Shown: positions 53,325 to 63,753, counted from the first letter of the stretch. The stretch: DNA of 64,000 nt from Edaphovirga cremea (GCF_003332275.1 NZ_QOVA01000020.1:1-64000), one strand, 5' to 3'. Notes: generated from the letters alone by a model not told the origin. Numbers and translations are program-made.

Positions 53325-54101
53325 TCAGATAGGCTCCATGCCGTTGTTGATTTTTGCCTCTGTAGCCGCAGGCGATGCAAGGAAGTTCAGTAATACCTCC
53401 ACGGCGGCTTGCTGATTGGTGTTAAGGGGGACTCCTGCTGAAAAACGCGTCATTATCTGGATATCAGCGGGCAAAGGCCCAAGTATGGTAATCCCTTTTA
53501 GAGGAAGCAGTTCACTGAGTTGCTGGAATCCAAGTTCCACTTCCCCCTTGGCAACCAGAGAACCGACAGGGACTCCAGGTGGAATCTTTACAATCCGACC
53601 TTTGATTTGATCCGCAATTCCCCAGCGCTCGAAAAGCCCAGCCAGGTATACGCCACTCGGGCCCGTCGAATAACCGATCGTTTTGGCCGCCAAAACGGCC
53701 TGTTTTACCGCAGCCTCACTGCTAACATCAATAATCTGCGCCCCTTCTTTCACCGCAATAGCCACGCCTGACTTAACCAGATCAATGCGGCTATCGGGTA
53801 AAATTTTGCCTGAGTCAATCAGCTTATCGATCGCAGTGGCAGACAGGATCACCACGTCAAAAGCTTCACCAGCCTCTACACGTTTGGCGGCATCCACTCC
53901 CCCCACCGACTCGAGCTTGATCTTGTATTTTGATTGTTGCTCAAATTGCTCAATAAGTTCGGCCAAGAGTTGTCGAGTGGCCATCGAAGAAATGATCCGT
54001 AGGGTTACAGGCTCGTCGGACGGAACATCTGTTGGTGCCGCAATTACCTGGCTGACCATACTCATACAGAGGCCCGATACAATCACGTTAGAATATTTCA
54101 T
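53325..54101 (-). CDS. ModA-like periplasmic substrate-binding protein
   Basis: A 258-residue type 2 binding protein. Signal peptide 1 to about 22 (SQVIAAPTD), then LRIISSMATRQLLAELIEQFEQQ, AFDVVILSATAIDKLID near 85 and IGYSTGPSGVYLAGLFERWGI near 140. It is related to ModA but lacks a cognate modBC. Close relatives stand in aromatic or tricarboxylate catabolic clusters. I chose the ATG at 54101 with GGAGA upstream. The last gene of the leftward cluster after the DASS carrier. Confidence 0.82.
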   Translation of the reverse strand: MKYSNVIVSGLCMSMVSQVIAAPTDVPSDEPVTLRIISSMATRQLLAELIEQFEQQSKYKIKLESVGGVDAAKRVEAGEAFDVVILSATAIDKLIDSGKILPDSRIDLVKSGVAIAVKEGAQIIDVSSEAAVKQAVLAAKTIGYSTGPSGVYLAGLFERWGIADQIKGRIVKIPPGVPVGSLVAKGEVELGFQQLSELLPLKGITILGPLPADIQIMTRFSAGVPLNTNQQAAVEVLLNFLASPAATEAKINNGMEPI

Positions 54102-54216
54102 GACGAAGTCTCCACGACTAAATTGCCCAAAGGGCCTGCCACCAAAAACAGGATGACCTTGTCTCCAGTGGCGAATGACGTTTAAATTGGCAGAATAAAT
54201 AGGTTGGCAAACACGA

Positions 54217-55644
54217 TTACTTAACAAAACCCAGTAATTCCCACCAAACATAACCGACAGTCATTGTCACAATAAAACATACCATCGCGATGACCGCCCC
54301 AGATACCCACCACTGTTTTACGTTGTTATAGCCAGCACCAAAGATGATCGGGGCTGAACCACCGCCATAATGTGTCAACGCACCACCGTAAGAGTTCGTT
54401 GCCGCCAGGACGAGTGCCAGAGCCATAGGATCGGCACCCGCAACTTTCCCTACGGTAAGGAACACGGGAAGCATGGCAATGGCATATGAACTGGCAGAGG
54501 CAAAGAAATAACGAATAATAATACTGAGTAAGCCAATGATTGTTAAAGCAATGTAGGGATTGTGGCCAAAGTCGACACTGTTCTGTATCAAATCCGCCAG
54601 CCAATCAAACACTTTTTCTTTACTCAGCGCACTTGCCAGCCCAATGATACCGCCAAACCAAAGCAACGTATTCCAAGCCCCCTTGTTTTGAAGAACATCA
54701 TCCCACTTGATAACACCTAGCAAAATACACAGTGCCATCGCCATGATTGCAACCGCAGTCGCATCGATTTTGAGCGTGATGCCAAACAATTGCCCAAGGA
54801 TGGAAGGCAGCGCCCAACCAAGAAGAGCTGAAATAAAGATACCCACTAAAAGCTTTTCATTGCGCGTTATCGGCCCCAGTTCGGCCAAACCTTCATCCGC
54901 AATTTTTTTGTTATCTACTTTGGTTAACTCTGGCTTATCAAGATAATAGCCAACAGCGGGAACAATAAGCAGTAATACCAAGCCTGGAACTACCATGGCC
55001 AGAGCCCAAACGCCCCAGTCAAGATGAATGTCCAGAATTTTGGCGGCGAAATCAGCAGCCAATAGGTTTGGCGCCATCGCAGTTATAAACATAAAACTGC
55101 TGACCTTCATGACAAAGTAGATATTGGACATCAAATACGAGCCCGCTTTCTTTGCCGACTCACCGGGTTCTGACCCCAGAGCTTTTACTACCGACAGGAT
55201 GATAGGAAATACAATCCCCCCGCTTCTCGCCGTATTCGAAGGTGTCACAGGAGAAATAACAAACTCTAAAAATGCGGTCACATACCCGAGCCTAAGCGTG
55301 GTGCCGCCACAGAAACGGATCATGTGAAATGCAATACGCCGCCCTAATCCAGTTTTAACAAATGAGATACTAATGCCAAATGCAGCAAATACTAACCAGA
55401 CCGTTGATGTAGCATATCCGACCAGGATTTGACCGGTGTTATTAAGGAAAAAACCCGCAAACCCTACGACGCCCAATAAAACTACCGCTTCAGAATACGG
55501 CTTTAAAATAAGGCCACAAATAGCAGCCAGATAAAATCCGGTCAGACGCCATGATGACTCTGTCAACCCTTCAGGTGGTGGAATAAACCAGATGACCAGC
55601 GGTATCATTACTAAGACACACAACTTCCATATCTTATTTTTCAT
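54217..55644 (-). CDS. DASS family (SLC13/CitT-like) anion transporter
   Basis: A 475-residue inner-membrane carrier of the divalent anion:sodium symporter family. The two family motifs are seen as SPVTPSNTARSGG (near residue 130) and ATNSYGGALTHYGGGSAPI (near 410). Members move citrate, succinate, tartrate or 2-oxoglutarate. In this cluster it probably brings in the di- or tricarboxylate that GalB and GalC degrade. The start lies 157 bases after galC-like. Confidence 0.9.
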   Translation of the reverse strand: MKNKIWKLCVLVMIPLVIWFIPPPEGLTESSWRLTGFYLAAICGLILKPYSEAVVLLGVVGFAGFFLNNTGQILVGYATSTVWLVFAAFGISISFVKTGLGRRIAFHMIRFCGGTTLRLGYVTAFLEFVISPVTPSNTARSGGIVFPIILSVVKALGSEPGESAKKAGSYLMSNIYFVMKVSSFMFITAMAPNLLAADFAAKILDIHLDWGVWALAMVVPGLVLLLIVPAVGYYLDKPELTKVDNKKIADEGLAELGPITRNEKLLVGIFISALLGWALPSILGQLFGITLKIDATAVAIMAMALCILLGVIKWDDVLQNKGAWNTLLWFGGIIGLASALSKEKVFDWLADLIQNSVDFGHNPYIALTIIGLLSIIIRYFFASASSYAIAMLPVFLTVGKVAGADPMALALVLAATNSYGGALTHYGGGSAPIIFGAGYNNVKQWWVSGAVIAMVCFIVTMTVGYVWWELLGFVK

Positions 55645-55800
55645 GCTGTAGCTTCCCCTTTTCGAGGTGTTGGAATACTTAAACTTACTGGCATTCGATA
55701 GACGTAAATATCATTATTGGTGGTAGGTTTAATAAACCGCTTAGCCTTTACCTTTCGAATAGGCACGCCATCCGCTAACGGATAAAAAGTATATTTATGC

Positions 55801-56514
55801 TTATGGCTTTAAATCGTTAAGGCTATTAAAATAACGCAGCCCTTTTTGCGCCAATGACTCACGCATTTGATAAATATCCAGCCCGAGTTCACCGTTAGCC
55901 AGACGCTGGCGCTTGCCTATTTCCAGATCCACCCGTGTCTGCGCGGCATCTGCGATCGTAGTGGCCTGTTCCCCTGGCACAATTACAACACCATCATCGT
56001 CTGCCACGACAATATCGCCGGGGTTGACCAACTGACCAGCGCAGATCACCGGGACATTAACCGAGCCAAGCGTGGCTTTCACCGTACCTTGTGCCCAAAC
56101 CGCACTCGACCAGACAGGGAAATTCATTTCACGCAGCGTCTGGCTATCACGTATGCCGATATCGCCAACCAATGCCACCACACCGCGTGCCTGTAATGAG
56201 GTGGCGAGCAGGTCACCAAAAAAGCCGTCATGGCAACCGGAGGTGGGTGCCACCAGCAGTACATCGCCAGGTTGACACTGCTCTACGGCCACATGGAACA
56301 TCCAGTTATCGCCCGGCGTAACCAATACCGTAACCGCATTGCCAGCAATACTGCGCCCTTGCTGGATAGGTTTAATACGCACATCAAGTAATCCCTGGCG
56401 CAGTTGTGCTTCATGCACTGTCGCCACACCATATTCAGCGAAGCGTTGTAATAAAGCGTGTTCCGCTCGTTCAATATGTGTGACTACCACCCCTTTCATG
56501 TTAACCAGGTTCAT
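55801..56514 (-). CDS. GalC-type CHA aldolase / oxaloacetate decarboxylase
   Basis: A 237-residue RraA-fold aldolase that splits 4-carboxy-4-hydroxy-2-oxoadipate to pyruvate and oxaloacetate, and usually decarboxylates oxaloacetate. The active-site Gly, Arg and Asp lie in [12 protein letters not shown] (near residues 116-127), with [11 protein letters not shown] near 61 and [11 protein letters not shown] near 172. In Pseudomonas this is the last step of gallate and protocatechuate 4,5-cleavage. It overlaps the GalB-like gene by four bases. Confidence 0.88.
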   Translation of the reverse strand: MNLVNMKGVVVTHIERAEHALLQRFAEYGVATVHEAQLRQGLLDVRIKPIQQGRSIAGNAVTVLVTPGDNWMFHVAVEQCQPGDVLLVAPTSGCHDGFFGDLLATSLQARGVVALVGDIGIRDSQTLREMNFPVWSSAVWAQGTVKATLGSVNVPVICAGQLVNPGDIVVADDDGVVIVPGEQATTIADAAQTRVDLEIGKRQRLANGELGLDIYQMRESLAQKGLRYFNSLNDLKP

Positions 56515-57248
56515 GACATATCCTCCGTTACGCGAGGAAAGAGGCTTTGATAACCTTCCCCATGGATGATGTTCTGGGTACTGGCAATACCGATGTTACG
56601 CTTAGCTTGCACCCCGCGTTGTAACGCCACGCGCGTGTAGTATTCCCACAAATGCTCCTGACCAGCCATGCATTGAATGGCGGCATATTTTTTATCCCAT
56701 ACTGACGTGATATCCAGCAATACGTCAGGTTTCCAGCCGCACTGTTCCGGCTGATGCGGCTCGAAGCAGTACACCGGTGGGGCACCGATGATGGGCTCAC
56801 CTGGCCGATACCCTTCCGCCTGAGCGATAATGCGAGCTTCTTGAGTCAGGCTGGCCGCCAGAGGATGGTCGTAGTTGTAGGGATCTGCCAGCGAATGGGT
56901 GAGGACAAAATGGGGTTGTATTCGACGGAATACGTCCGCCAGACGGAACAGGCTTTCTTTATCCGCGCGTAGCGGATAGTCACCCATATCGAAAAATTCA
57001 ATGCTGGCACCAAGCACATTTGCCGCCGCTTCAGCTTCAGTGTGGCGGCTTGCCTTTACTATTTCTTCCGTCATGTTGCCTTTACGCCATAATTTGGCGG
57101 ACTCACCACGTTCGCCGTAAGAGAGGCAGACAATATGAACTTGATAACCTCGTTCGACATGCAAAGCGATAGCCCCACCGGCACGCCAGACAAAATCTGC
57201 CGAATGGGCGCTGACCACCAGGGCGGTTTTTTGTGGAATAATTGCCAT
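56511..57248 (-). CDS. GalB-type 4-oxalomesaconate hydratase (PIG-L fold)
   Basis: A 245-residue zinc enzyme of the PIG-L/LmbE fold. The usual HPDDE motif is replaced by [12 protein letters not shown] (near residue 14), which is the form of GalB from Pseudomonas putida, a hydratase and not a deacetylase. [13 protein letters not shown] near 116 gives other metal ligands. It would hydrate 4-oxalomesaconate to CHA for the neighbouring aldolase. It overlaps galC-like by four bases. Ring-cleavage and isomerase genes of the pathway are missing here. Confidence 0.85.
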   Translation of the reverse strand: MAIIPQKTALVVSAHSADFVWRAGGAIALHVERGYQVHIVCLSYGERGESAKLWRKGNMTEEIVKASRHTEAEAAANVLGASIEFFDMGDYPLRADKESLFRLADVFRRIQPHFVLTHSLADPYNYDHPLAASLTQEARIIAQAEGYRPGEPIIGAPPVYCFEPHQPEQCGWKPDVLLDITSVWDKKYAAIQCMAGQEHLWEYYTRVALQRGVQAKRNIGIASTQNIIHGEGYQSLFPRVTEDMS

Positions 57249-57385
57249 ATCGTTTTCCTTTTTTTGACTGTTTTAACTGCTTGGGATTCTGGCATGGCTT
57301 AATTAAGGGCAAATAGTGAGTTTTATTGCCCGAGCGACAAATTTTATTTATGCTGAAAAAATAAAATAAAATAACGCGGTGAAAT

Positions 57386-58639
57386 ATGCGAAAGAAGGAT
57401 GAGCATAACTCAATAAAAATTATGCAAATAAGGGCATTTTGCATGACGGCTGAACAGGGGGCGGCGTCCTTGGCGGCGCTCAATTTATTTCGCACTCAGT
57501 CAGCCATCACTCGTTCTATTCGTGATCTTGAACACACATTAGCCATCTCGTTATTTGAACGTCACGCAAAAGGAATGCTGTTAACCGATTTGGGAAAACT
57601 CATTCTCCCACGAGCCCGTTCTGCCATGGCGGAGTTGACTCGGGTCCCGGCACTTCTGCGCCGGTTGCAACAACGCGACGATCACGGTGATGAAGACATT
57701 GAGCCCATCTGGTTATTCAACGAACGTCGGTTACAGATCTTCCTCTCCCTCTATCGCCAGCATCACACCCTGCATGTCGCTCAGGTACTGGATATCACCC
57801 AGTCGGCGGTAAGCGCAGCGTTGAAGGTTCTGGAGAAAGGTGCGGGTATGTATCTGTTCCATCGAACACCAAAAGGGATGGTGCCCACTCCGGCCGGTCA
57901 TGAAATCGCGCCCTGTATCAGCCGCGCATTGAACGCACTCCATCATATTCCGGAAGAGATCACGGCATACAGCGGTGCATTGACCGGCGCCGTACGCGTG
58001 GGTGCCCTGCCATTAAGCCGGGCACGCCTGCTGCCACAAGCCATGATCAAACTTATTTCCTGCCACCCAGATATAAAAATAGTCACTAATGAGAGTGGAT
58101 TTACTGCTCTGGTAGCTGAACTGCGCGCTGGTGAGATAGATTTCATTATCGGTGCACTGCGCAATGAGGAAGCGTTGCTGGATATCCACAGCGAGATGTT
58201 ATTTGAAGAAGAGCTGATTCTGCTGGCTCGGCCTAATCACCCTCTATCTGGGCGCAAGATAAAAAACGAAGAACTACGTGATATACAATGGGTTTTACCC
58301 CGTAGTCACGCACCATCACGTCACCTGCTGGAAGCCGCATTCGACAAAATGGGGCTCGCATCGCCCAGGCCGGTAGTAGAAAGTGGCGATCCCGCCGTAG
58401 TACGTGCGCTGCTGCTTGGTTCAGATACGGTTGCGGTAGTTTCCTCTCATCAACTAGATTATGAAGTTTCAGAAGGCATTCTCAAACCGCTGCAGATCCG
58501 CCTGGCAGGTACACGACGGGAGATCGGTTTGATGACTCGCCAGGGAGCCTTGAATTCACCTGCTACTGATGCACTGTTGAACTGCATCCGTGAAATTATT
58601 CACCAGACGCATCTCGCCCAGAGGATGATCTCTGCCTGA
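57386..58639 (+). CDS. LysR-type regulator with two HTH domains
   Basis: A 417-residue LysR protein, about 110 longer than usual. The first HTH covers about residues 10-75 (FRTQSAITRSIRDLEHTL, LFERHAKGMLLTDLG) and a second about 112-175 (LDITQSAVSAALKVLEKGAG, LFHRTPKGMVPTPAG), followed by a normal effector domain (about 200-410). It is divergent from the galB-like operon with about 137 bases between and is surely its regulator. This resembles GalR of the gallate cluster in position. The inducer is unknown. Confidence 0.9.
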   Translation: MRKKDEHNSIKIMQIRAFCMTAEQGAASLAALNLFRTQSAITRSIRDLEHTLAISLFERHAKGMLLTDLGKLILPRARSAMAELTRVPALLRRLQQRDDHGDEDIEPIWLFNERRLQIFLSLYRQHHTLHVAQVLDITQSAVSAALKVLEKGAGMYLFHRTPKGMVPTPAGHEIAPCISRALNALHHIPEEITAYSGALTGAVRVGALPLSRARLLPQAMIKLISCHPDIKIVTNESGFTALVAELRAGEIDFIIGALRNEEALLDIHSEMLFEEELILLARPNHPLSGRKIKNEELRDIQWVLPRSHAPSRHLLEAAFDKMGLASPRPVVESGDPAVVRALLLGSDTVAVVSSHQLDYEVSEGILKPLQIRLAGTRREIGLMTRQGALNSPATDALLNCIREIIHQTHLAQRMISA

Positions 58640-58676
58640 AAATGACGACCATGGAAAGGATTCATATGCTGCTCCC

Positions 58677-58844
58677 TCAACCAGGATAGCAACCTTCTCT
58701 TCGTACAAGCCTCATAGCTTCATCTCGATTAGAAGTTCGTAGAGATTTAATGATTTCAATACGTTGGTAATGGGAAATTAAGGATGTGGGAATCTTACGG
58801 CGGAAAGAGTATCTGGAGCCACGTTTAAGCAAATGTGTACACAT
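58677..58844 (-). pseudogene. Truncated tyrosine integrase start
   Basis: A 55-residue frame starting MCTHLLKRGSRYSFRRKIPT, then IEIIKSLRTSNRDEAMRLVR. This is the N-terminal part of a phage-type integrase with the domain (DUF6538-like) that precedes the core-binding part; the SAM-like and catalytic domains are gone. It breaks off where the GalBC cluster begins. It lies about 85 bases from tRNA-Ser, a common integration site. Confidence 0.7.
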
Positions 58845-58930
58845 AACAGTTACCCTGTTGTGTAGCATCTGTGTGTAGCAATTGGGATTCCGGGGGTGAA
58901 AATCGTTAGAAAACAACAGAAAGGTTAAGG

Positions 58931-59018
58931 TGGCGGAGGAGGTGAGATTCGAACTCACGGATGGTTTCCCATCGACGGTTTTCAAGACCGTTGCCTTCAG
59001 CCGCTCGGCCACTCCTCC
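58931..59018 (-). tRNA. serT: tRNA-Ser (TGA)
   Basis: A class II tRNA with GGAGGAG acceptor, long variable arm (CGATGGGAAACCATC), CTTGAAA loop (TGA anticodon) and encoded CCA. Same place as serT of E. coli, next to yccA. Confidence 0.95.
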
Positions 59019-59234
59019 GCAACGAAGCGAACTATAAACAGACCGGATTCGCTTGTAAAGCCTCAATTGAATCAACTGCCTGAAAAATAATCTTTCCATG
59101 ATCAAATGACGCTAAAATCGACAAATTGTTCACTTTCAGGCCAGCGGGCTGCGTAAAGAAGGGTAAAAGCGCTTTGTTAACGTCTGGCAACTACCTAAAA
59201 TTTAATAAATCATTACTAATAAGCGAGAGCATTT

Positions 59235-59894
59235 ATGGATCGTATCGTTGTCTCTACATCGCGCGAGCGTTCGCTGCTAAGCACGCACAAAGTGCTGCGC
59301 AATACCTACTTCCTGTTGTCGCTGACGCTGGGCTTCTCTGCATTAACAGCGACGGCCAGCACGGTATTTATGCTGCCCGCGCCCGGCCTGTTACTGATGA
59401 TAGTGGGTTTTTATGGATTGATGTTTCTGACGCACCGTCTGGCAGACAGCCCGATGGGCATCCTGGCCGCCTTCGCCCTGACCGGCTTTATGGGCTATAC
59501 GCTCGGCCCGATCCTGAGTACGCTGATTGCCTCCGGCGCCGGGGATATCATCATGATGGCGCTGGGTGGAACTGCCCTGGTGTTCTTCTGTTGCTCGGCG
59601 TATGTATTGACGACCAAAAAAGACATGTCGTTCCTGTCAGGAATGATGATGGCTGGATTTGTTGTTCTGCTGGTGGCAGTGATTGCCAACATCTTCCTAC
59701 AGATCCCGGCGCTGTACCTGGCCATTAGCGTGCTGTTTATTCTGTTCTCTTCCGGGGCGATTCTTTGGGAGACCAGCAATATCATTCACGGCGGTGAAAC
59801 CAATTACATCCGGGCCACAGTCAGCCTGTACGTGTCGCTGTACAACGTCTTCGTCAGCCTGCTCAATATCCTTGGATTTATGCGCAGCAACTGA
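59235..59894 (+). CDS. yccA: FtsH modulator YccA (BAX inhibitor-1 family)
   Basis: A 219-residue inner-membrane protein with seven helices of the BI-1 family. E. coli YccA is both a substrate and inhibitor of the FtsH protease. The cytoplasmic N-terminal part ([25 protein letters not shown]) is conserved, and it is the part FtsH grips. Length equals E. coli. Confidence 0.95.
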   Translation: MDRIVVSTSRERSLLSTHKVLRNTYFLLSLTLGFSALTATASTVFMLPAPGLLLMIVGFYGLMFLTHRLADSPMGILAAFALTGFMGYTLGPILSTLIASGAGDIIMMALGGTALVFFCCSAYVLTTKKDMSFLSGMMMAGFVVLLVAVIANIFLQIPALYLAISVLFILFSSGAILWETSNIIHGGETNYIRATVSLYVSLYNVFVSLLNILGFMRSN

Positions 59895-60020
59895 TTATTA
59901 CGCCACCCTGCCCCCCAACCCCGCCAGCGTGCGGGGTTTTGTTTTTCATCACTTCACATTTTTGCGCCAACAGAATTTTGCTAGAATGCGCACTCCGTTG
60001 ATTCCCACACCCGAGGAAAT

Positions 60021-60350
60021 ATGTTGCAGTTTGATGGACAGGTCATTGATACCGACGCGCAAGGCTATTTGAAAAACAGTGCCGACTGGCATGAAGCGCT
60101 GGCTCCCGTGCTTGCAGAGCAAGAGGGCATCGCCCTGACGGAGGCGCATTGGGAAGTGGTGCGCTTTGTGCGTAATTTTTACCTTGAGTTCAATACGTCC
60201 CCGGCCATCCGCATGCTGGTGAAAGCCATGGCGCAAAAATACGGTGAAGAGAAAGGAAACAGCCGCTACCTCTACCGCCTTTTCCCCAAAGGCCCGGCAA
60301 AACAGGCAACAAAAATTGCGGGTCTGCCCAAGCCGGTGAAATGTATCTGA
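60021..60350 (+). CDS. tusE: Sulfurtransferase TusE
   Basis: A 109-residue DsrC-like protein that takes persulfide sulfur from TusBCD and gives it to MnmA for 2-thiouridine in tRNA. The active Cys is the next-to-last residue (KPVKCI), and the conserved [14 protein letters not shown] region reads [27 protein letters not shown] precedes the ATG. Confidence 0.96.
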   Translation: MLQFDGQVIDTDAQGYLKNSADWHEALAPVLAEQEGIALTEAHWEVVRFVRNFYLEFNTSPAIRMLVKAMAQKYGEEKGNSRYLYRLFPKGPAKQATKIAGLPKPVKCI

Positions 60351-60371
60351 ATTCCCTGCCCTTGCGGGCGG

Positions 60372-60650
60372 TTAATAGCGAATCTTGAACTGGCGGAAAT
60401 CCTCTGCCGCCCTGGGCTCCGTGAGAACCCGTTTGACACTGGCGTGGCGCGGCCCGCCCTGCTTGAGCCAGTCGATAAGTGCCTCAACCTGTTGCTGCTC
60501 ACCGCAGGCCACCACTTCGACGCTGCCGTCGTCCAGGTTGCGCGCATATCCGGTTAAACCCAAGTCCGTCGCCTGCTGTTGCGTGGTGTAACGGAAACCG
60601 ACACCTTGCACCACACCATAGACATAAGCCGCTACGCATACGTTGGCCAT
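60372..60650 (-). CDS. acyP: Acylphosphatase
   Basis: A 92-residue enzyme that hydrolyses carboxyl phosphates. The active Arg is in [16 protein letters not shown] (near residue 21) and Asn in [13 protein letters not shown] (near 39). It is convergent with tusE and divergent from rlmI, as in E. coli. Confidence 0.95.
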   Translation of the reverse strand: MANVCVAAYVYGVVQGVGFRYTTQQQATDLGLTGYARNLDDGSVEVVACGEQQQVEALIDWLKQGGPRHASVKRVLTEPRAAEDFRQFKIRY

Positions 60651-60739
60651 CGTTTATTCCTCCGGTGTTAACCATTGCATTTTCGGGTACATACTCTGAC
60701 AATGTCGCTCTTTAATATTCAAGCTGGCACATTTATATT

Positions 60740-61930
60740 ATGACTATACGTTTATTTCTCGCCAAAGGCCGCGAAAAATCCCTGCTCCGCCGCCACCCAT
60801 GGGTTTTTTCCGGTGCCGTTCAACGCGTTGAAGGTAAAGCCGTTTCCGGCGAAACCATTGATATTCTCGATAGTCAGGGTAAATGGCTGGCGCGCGGTGC
60901 CTATTCACCGCAATCCCAGATCCGGGCGCGGGTATGGACCTTCAAACAGGATGAGCAAATCGACAGCGACTTTTTTGTCCGTCGTTTGCAGCAGGCGCAG
61001 ACCTGGCGTGACTGGCTGGCGCAACGGGACGGCCTCGACGGTTATCGTCTGATCGCCGGTGAATCTGACGGTCTGCCCGGCATTACCATCGATCGCTTCC
61101 AGAATTTCCTGGTTTTCCAACTCCTCTCGGCGGGTGCGGAATATCAGCGTGCCGCGTTGATTACGGCATTGCAGCACTGTTATCCCGAGTGCTCTATTTA
61201 CGATCGCTCCGATGTGTCAGTGAGAAAGAAAGAGGGTTTACCGCTGACGCAGGGGCAAGTTACTGGCGAATTGCCACCCGCCCTATTGCCTATCAGCGAA
61301 CACGGCATGAAATTACTGGTCGATATTCAGCAGGGCCATAAAACCGGCTTTTATCTCGATCAGCGCGACAGCCGTCTTGCAGCCCGCGGTTACGCCAAAG
61401 ATCGCCGCGTACTGAACTGTTTCTCGTATACCGGCGCTTTTGCCGTATCGACATTAATGGGCGGCTGCTCGCAGGTGATCAGCGTTGATACGTCACAAGC
61501 CGCACTGGACATTGCCCGGCAGAATATCGAACTGAACCAGCTCGATCTGGCGAAAGCCGAGTTTGTGCGTGACGACGTATTCCAATTGCTGCGCACCTAT
61601 CGCGATACTGGCGAAAAATTCGACCTGATCATCATGGATCCGCCAAAATTCGTCGAAAACAAGAACCAGTTGGCGAGTGCCTGTCGGGGATATAAAGACA
61701 TCAATATGTTGGCGATTCAGTTGCTGAACCCTGGCGGGATCTTGCTGAGTTTCTCCTGTTCCGGCTTGATGCCAACGGATTTATTCCAGAAAATTTTGGC
61801 CGATGCCGCTGTAGACGCTGGCTGTGATATACAATTTATAGAACAGTTCCGTCAGGCTGCGGATCACCCGGTGATCGCGCCATACCCTGAAGGCCTCTAC
61901 TTGAAAGGGTTCGCTTGCCGCGTGATGTAA
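60740..61930 (+). CDS. rlmI: 23S rRNA m5C1962 methyltransferase RlmI
   Basis: A 396-residue SAM-dependent methyltransferase. N-terminal PUA domain (about 1-80, [19 protein letters not shown]), EEHGM-like central part, then the Rossmann domain with [12 protein letters not shown] near 222, DPPKF near 297 and the catalytic Cys in SFSCSGLM near 339. Length equals E. coli. Confidence 0.96.
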   Translation: MTIRLFLAKGREKSLLRRHPWVFSGAVQRVEGKAVSGETIDILDSQGKWLARGAYSPQSQIRARVWTFKQDEQIDSDFFVRRLQQAQTWRDWLAQRDGLDGYRLIAGESDGLPGITIDRFQNFLVFQLLSAGAEYQRAALITALQHCYPECSIYDRSDVSVRKKEGLPLTQGQVTGELPPALLPISEHGMKLLVDIQQGHKTGFYLDQRDSRLAARGYAKDRRVLNCFSYTGAFAVSTLMGGCSQVISVDTSQAALDIARQNIELNQLDLAKAEFVRDDVFQLLRTYRDTGEKFDLIIMDPPKFVENKNQLASACRGYKDINMLAIQLLNPGGILLSFSCSGLMPTDLFQKILADAAVDAGCDIQFIEQFRQAADHPVIAPYPEGLYLKGFACRVM

Positions 61931-61992
61931 CCTTGAAATTGTGCCAAGTAACCCCATATTGGAGTTATGGCACTGTTTCTCAGGAGGTCACT

Positions 61993-62310
61993 ATGATTGC
62001 CAGCAAATTTGGTATTGGACAGCAAGTACGGCACAAACTGCTGGGGTATTTGGGTGTAGTTATCGATATCGATCCGGAATATTCCCTGGAAAAACCGACT
62101 GTCACAGAAATAGCCGCGAACGAAACCCTGCGGTTCGCTCCCTGGTATCACGTAGTGATGGAAGATGACGAAGGTCAGCCCATCCACACCTATCTGGCTG
62201 AAGCGCAACTTGATGTCGAACAGGATGATTCGCACCCTGAACAACCTTCACTGGATGAACTGGCGGAATCCATACGGCGTCAATTACAGGCTCCGCGCTT
62301 GAGGCATTAA
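61993..62310 (+). CDS. hspQ: Heat shock protein HspQ
   Basis: A 105-residue DNA-binding/Lon-modulating protein (YccV domain): [27 protein letters not shown] and [24 protein letters not shown] chose the ATG at 61993 with a full AGGAGG; 26 upstream codons are open and without homology. Confidence 0.95.
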   Translation: MIASKFGIGQQVRHKLLGYLGVVIDIDPEYSLEKPTVTEIAANETLRFAPWYHVVMEDDEGQPIHTYLAEAQLDVEQDDSHPEQPSLDELAESIRRQLQAPRLRH

Positions 62311-62334
62311 CCTTCAGCACGCCTGAGAACTCTG

Positions 62335-62362
62335 GCCCCGGCATTGTTGTCGGGGCTTTTTT
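62335..62362 (+). terminator. hspQ terminator
   Basis: GCCCCG pairs with CGGGGC, followed by seven T, about 25 bases after the hspQ stop and at the end of convergent yccU. Confidence 0.8.
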
Positions 62363-62784
62363 TACGCTTTGCTGAGTCCGAGACGTGGAATGTCGATTTT
62401 AGGGCAACGATCCATCACCACTTTCAATCCCGCATCTTTCGCCAATATGGCTGCGTGCTCATTGATCACCCCGATTTGCAACCACAGCACTTTTGCACCG
62501 ATTTCGACAGCTTCTTTCGCCACGCCGTAGGCGGCTTCTGCGTTTCTGAACACATCGACCATATCAACTTTATGCGGTAAATCTTTCAGTGAGGCCACAG
62601 CCTGCTGACCGAGTACTGTTTTTCCCGCCAATTTCGGGCTGACGGGGATCACCTCATACCCCTGCGACAAGAGATATGCCATCACGCCATAACTCGGTCT
62701 GGCAGGATTATCGCTGGCACCGACCAACGCGATGGAGTGTACCGATGTCAGAATTTCGCGGATTTCAGCGTCGTGCAAAATCAT
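62362..62784 (-). CDS. yccU: CoA-binding protein YccU
   Basis: A 140-residue Rossmann-fold protein of the CoA-binding type (IALVGASDNPARPSYGVMAYLL, then IPVSPKLAGKTVLG and WLQIGVINEHAA). Function is not known in detail. Length and place agree with E. coli. Confidence 0.93.
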   Translation of the reverse strand: MILHDAEIREILTSVHSIALVGASDNPARPSYGVMAYLLSQGYEVIPVSPKLAGKTVLGQQAVASLKDLPHKVDMVDVFRNAEAAYGVAKEAVEIGAKVLWLQIGVINEHAAILAKDAGLKVVMDRCPKIDIPRLGLSKA

Positions 62785-63037
62785 TGCTCCTTTGAATGAA
62801 TTTCATCCCTCAAGTGTATCTCAACGCGGCAAAAGTGGGACGGTTCTATACCCATCGCGGGTAATAAATTATTCATCTTGAAAATGAGATTTTCACCCAT
62901 TGTTCACCTTCTGAACTTTGTTACAAAATACAAATAAATGTGTGTAAATATTACCTAATAGACCATACTGAAAAACTTTGACACATTGTGACTCTTGCTT
63001 AACAATACTTATTAAGCTCAATAATAAGGAGAGAAGA

Positions 63038-63745
63038 ATGAAATTTGGTCCTGTCGTTGTGGGTCAGATAGTGGTGGGACTTTTGTCTGCCTGCCTAATT
63101 GCCCCATCCATCGCTACGACCTTGAAATTGGCACCTGAGCTGGATCTTTTGGTGGTTGATGGCAAGAAAATGTCGGGTTCGTTGCTCAAGGGCGCTGATA
63201 GCCTGGAACTCGACGGTGGGCAGCACCAAATTCTGTTCAAGATAGCGAAAACGGTACGTTCCGGCTCGCGTGATCAGGTCATGTATACCTCGTCACCGCT
63301 GATTGTTGCATTTGACACCAAAAACATTGCGTTGGTGGCCTTTAAATTACCGCGCCTTGATACCGATCGCGATGGCGCGAAATTCGATAAAAACATGGAT
63401 TACCAGTTGGTCGATCAAACAGGTAAAGCCCTGCCTATGCGCAGTGATAGGTTACACATCGCGGGCCTGAGTGTCGGGGCCAATTTCGAGAAAGCGATGG
63501 CTGAATACAATGGTGCCAATAACAAAGCCGCGGTACCTGCTTTTGCGTCCATCGTCCCGACGCCTACCGCCGGTGTGCCACCAGTGATGGTGATGTCCGC
63601 GGCGGGTAAACCGGTCGCACAAAAAACAGTCACCCTGCGAGGTGAAAACGTTTCAGAACAGATGCTGCAATATTGGTTCCAGCAAGCCGATAAAGACACG
63701 CAAAAACGCTTTCTGGAGTGGGCGGGGAAAAACACCAGCCATTGA
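63038..63745 (+). CDS. yccT: DUF2057 periplasmic protein YccT
   Basis: A 235-residue secreted protein. Signal peptide about 1-26 (LIAPSIATTLKL), then LAPELDLLVVDGKKMSGSLLKGADSLEL and QILFKIAKTVRSG of the DUF2057 family. E. coli YccT (CsgI) restrains curli assembly. I chose the ATG at 63038 with GGAGAG upstream; 20 upstream codons are open. A terminator follows. Confidence 0.92.
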   Translation: MKFGPVVVGQIVVGLLSACLIAPSIATTLKLAPELDLLVVDGKKMSGSLLKGADSLELDGGQHQILFKIAKTVRSGSRDQVMYTSSPLIVAFDTKNIALVAFKLPRLDTDRDGAKFDKNMDYQLVDQTGKALPMRSDRLHIAGLSVGANFEKAMAEYNGANNKAAVPAFASIVPTPTAGVPPVMVMSAAGKPVAQKTVTLRGENVSEQMLQYWFQQADKDTQKRFLEWAGKNTSH

Positions 63746-63753
63746 TTTTATCT

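Noticed and set aside
58677..59105. 142-codon minus-strand frame upstream of the integrase start
   Set aside because: Its first half covers tRNA-Ser on the same strand. Only the part from 58844 reads as protein (integrase N-terminus).
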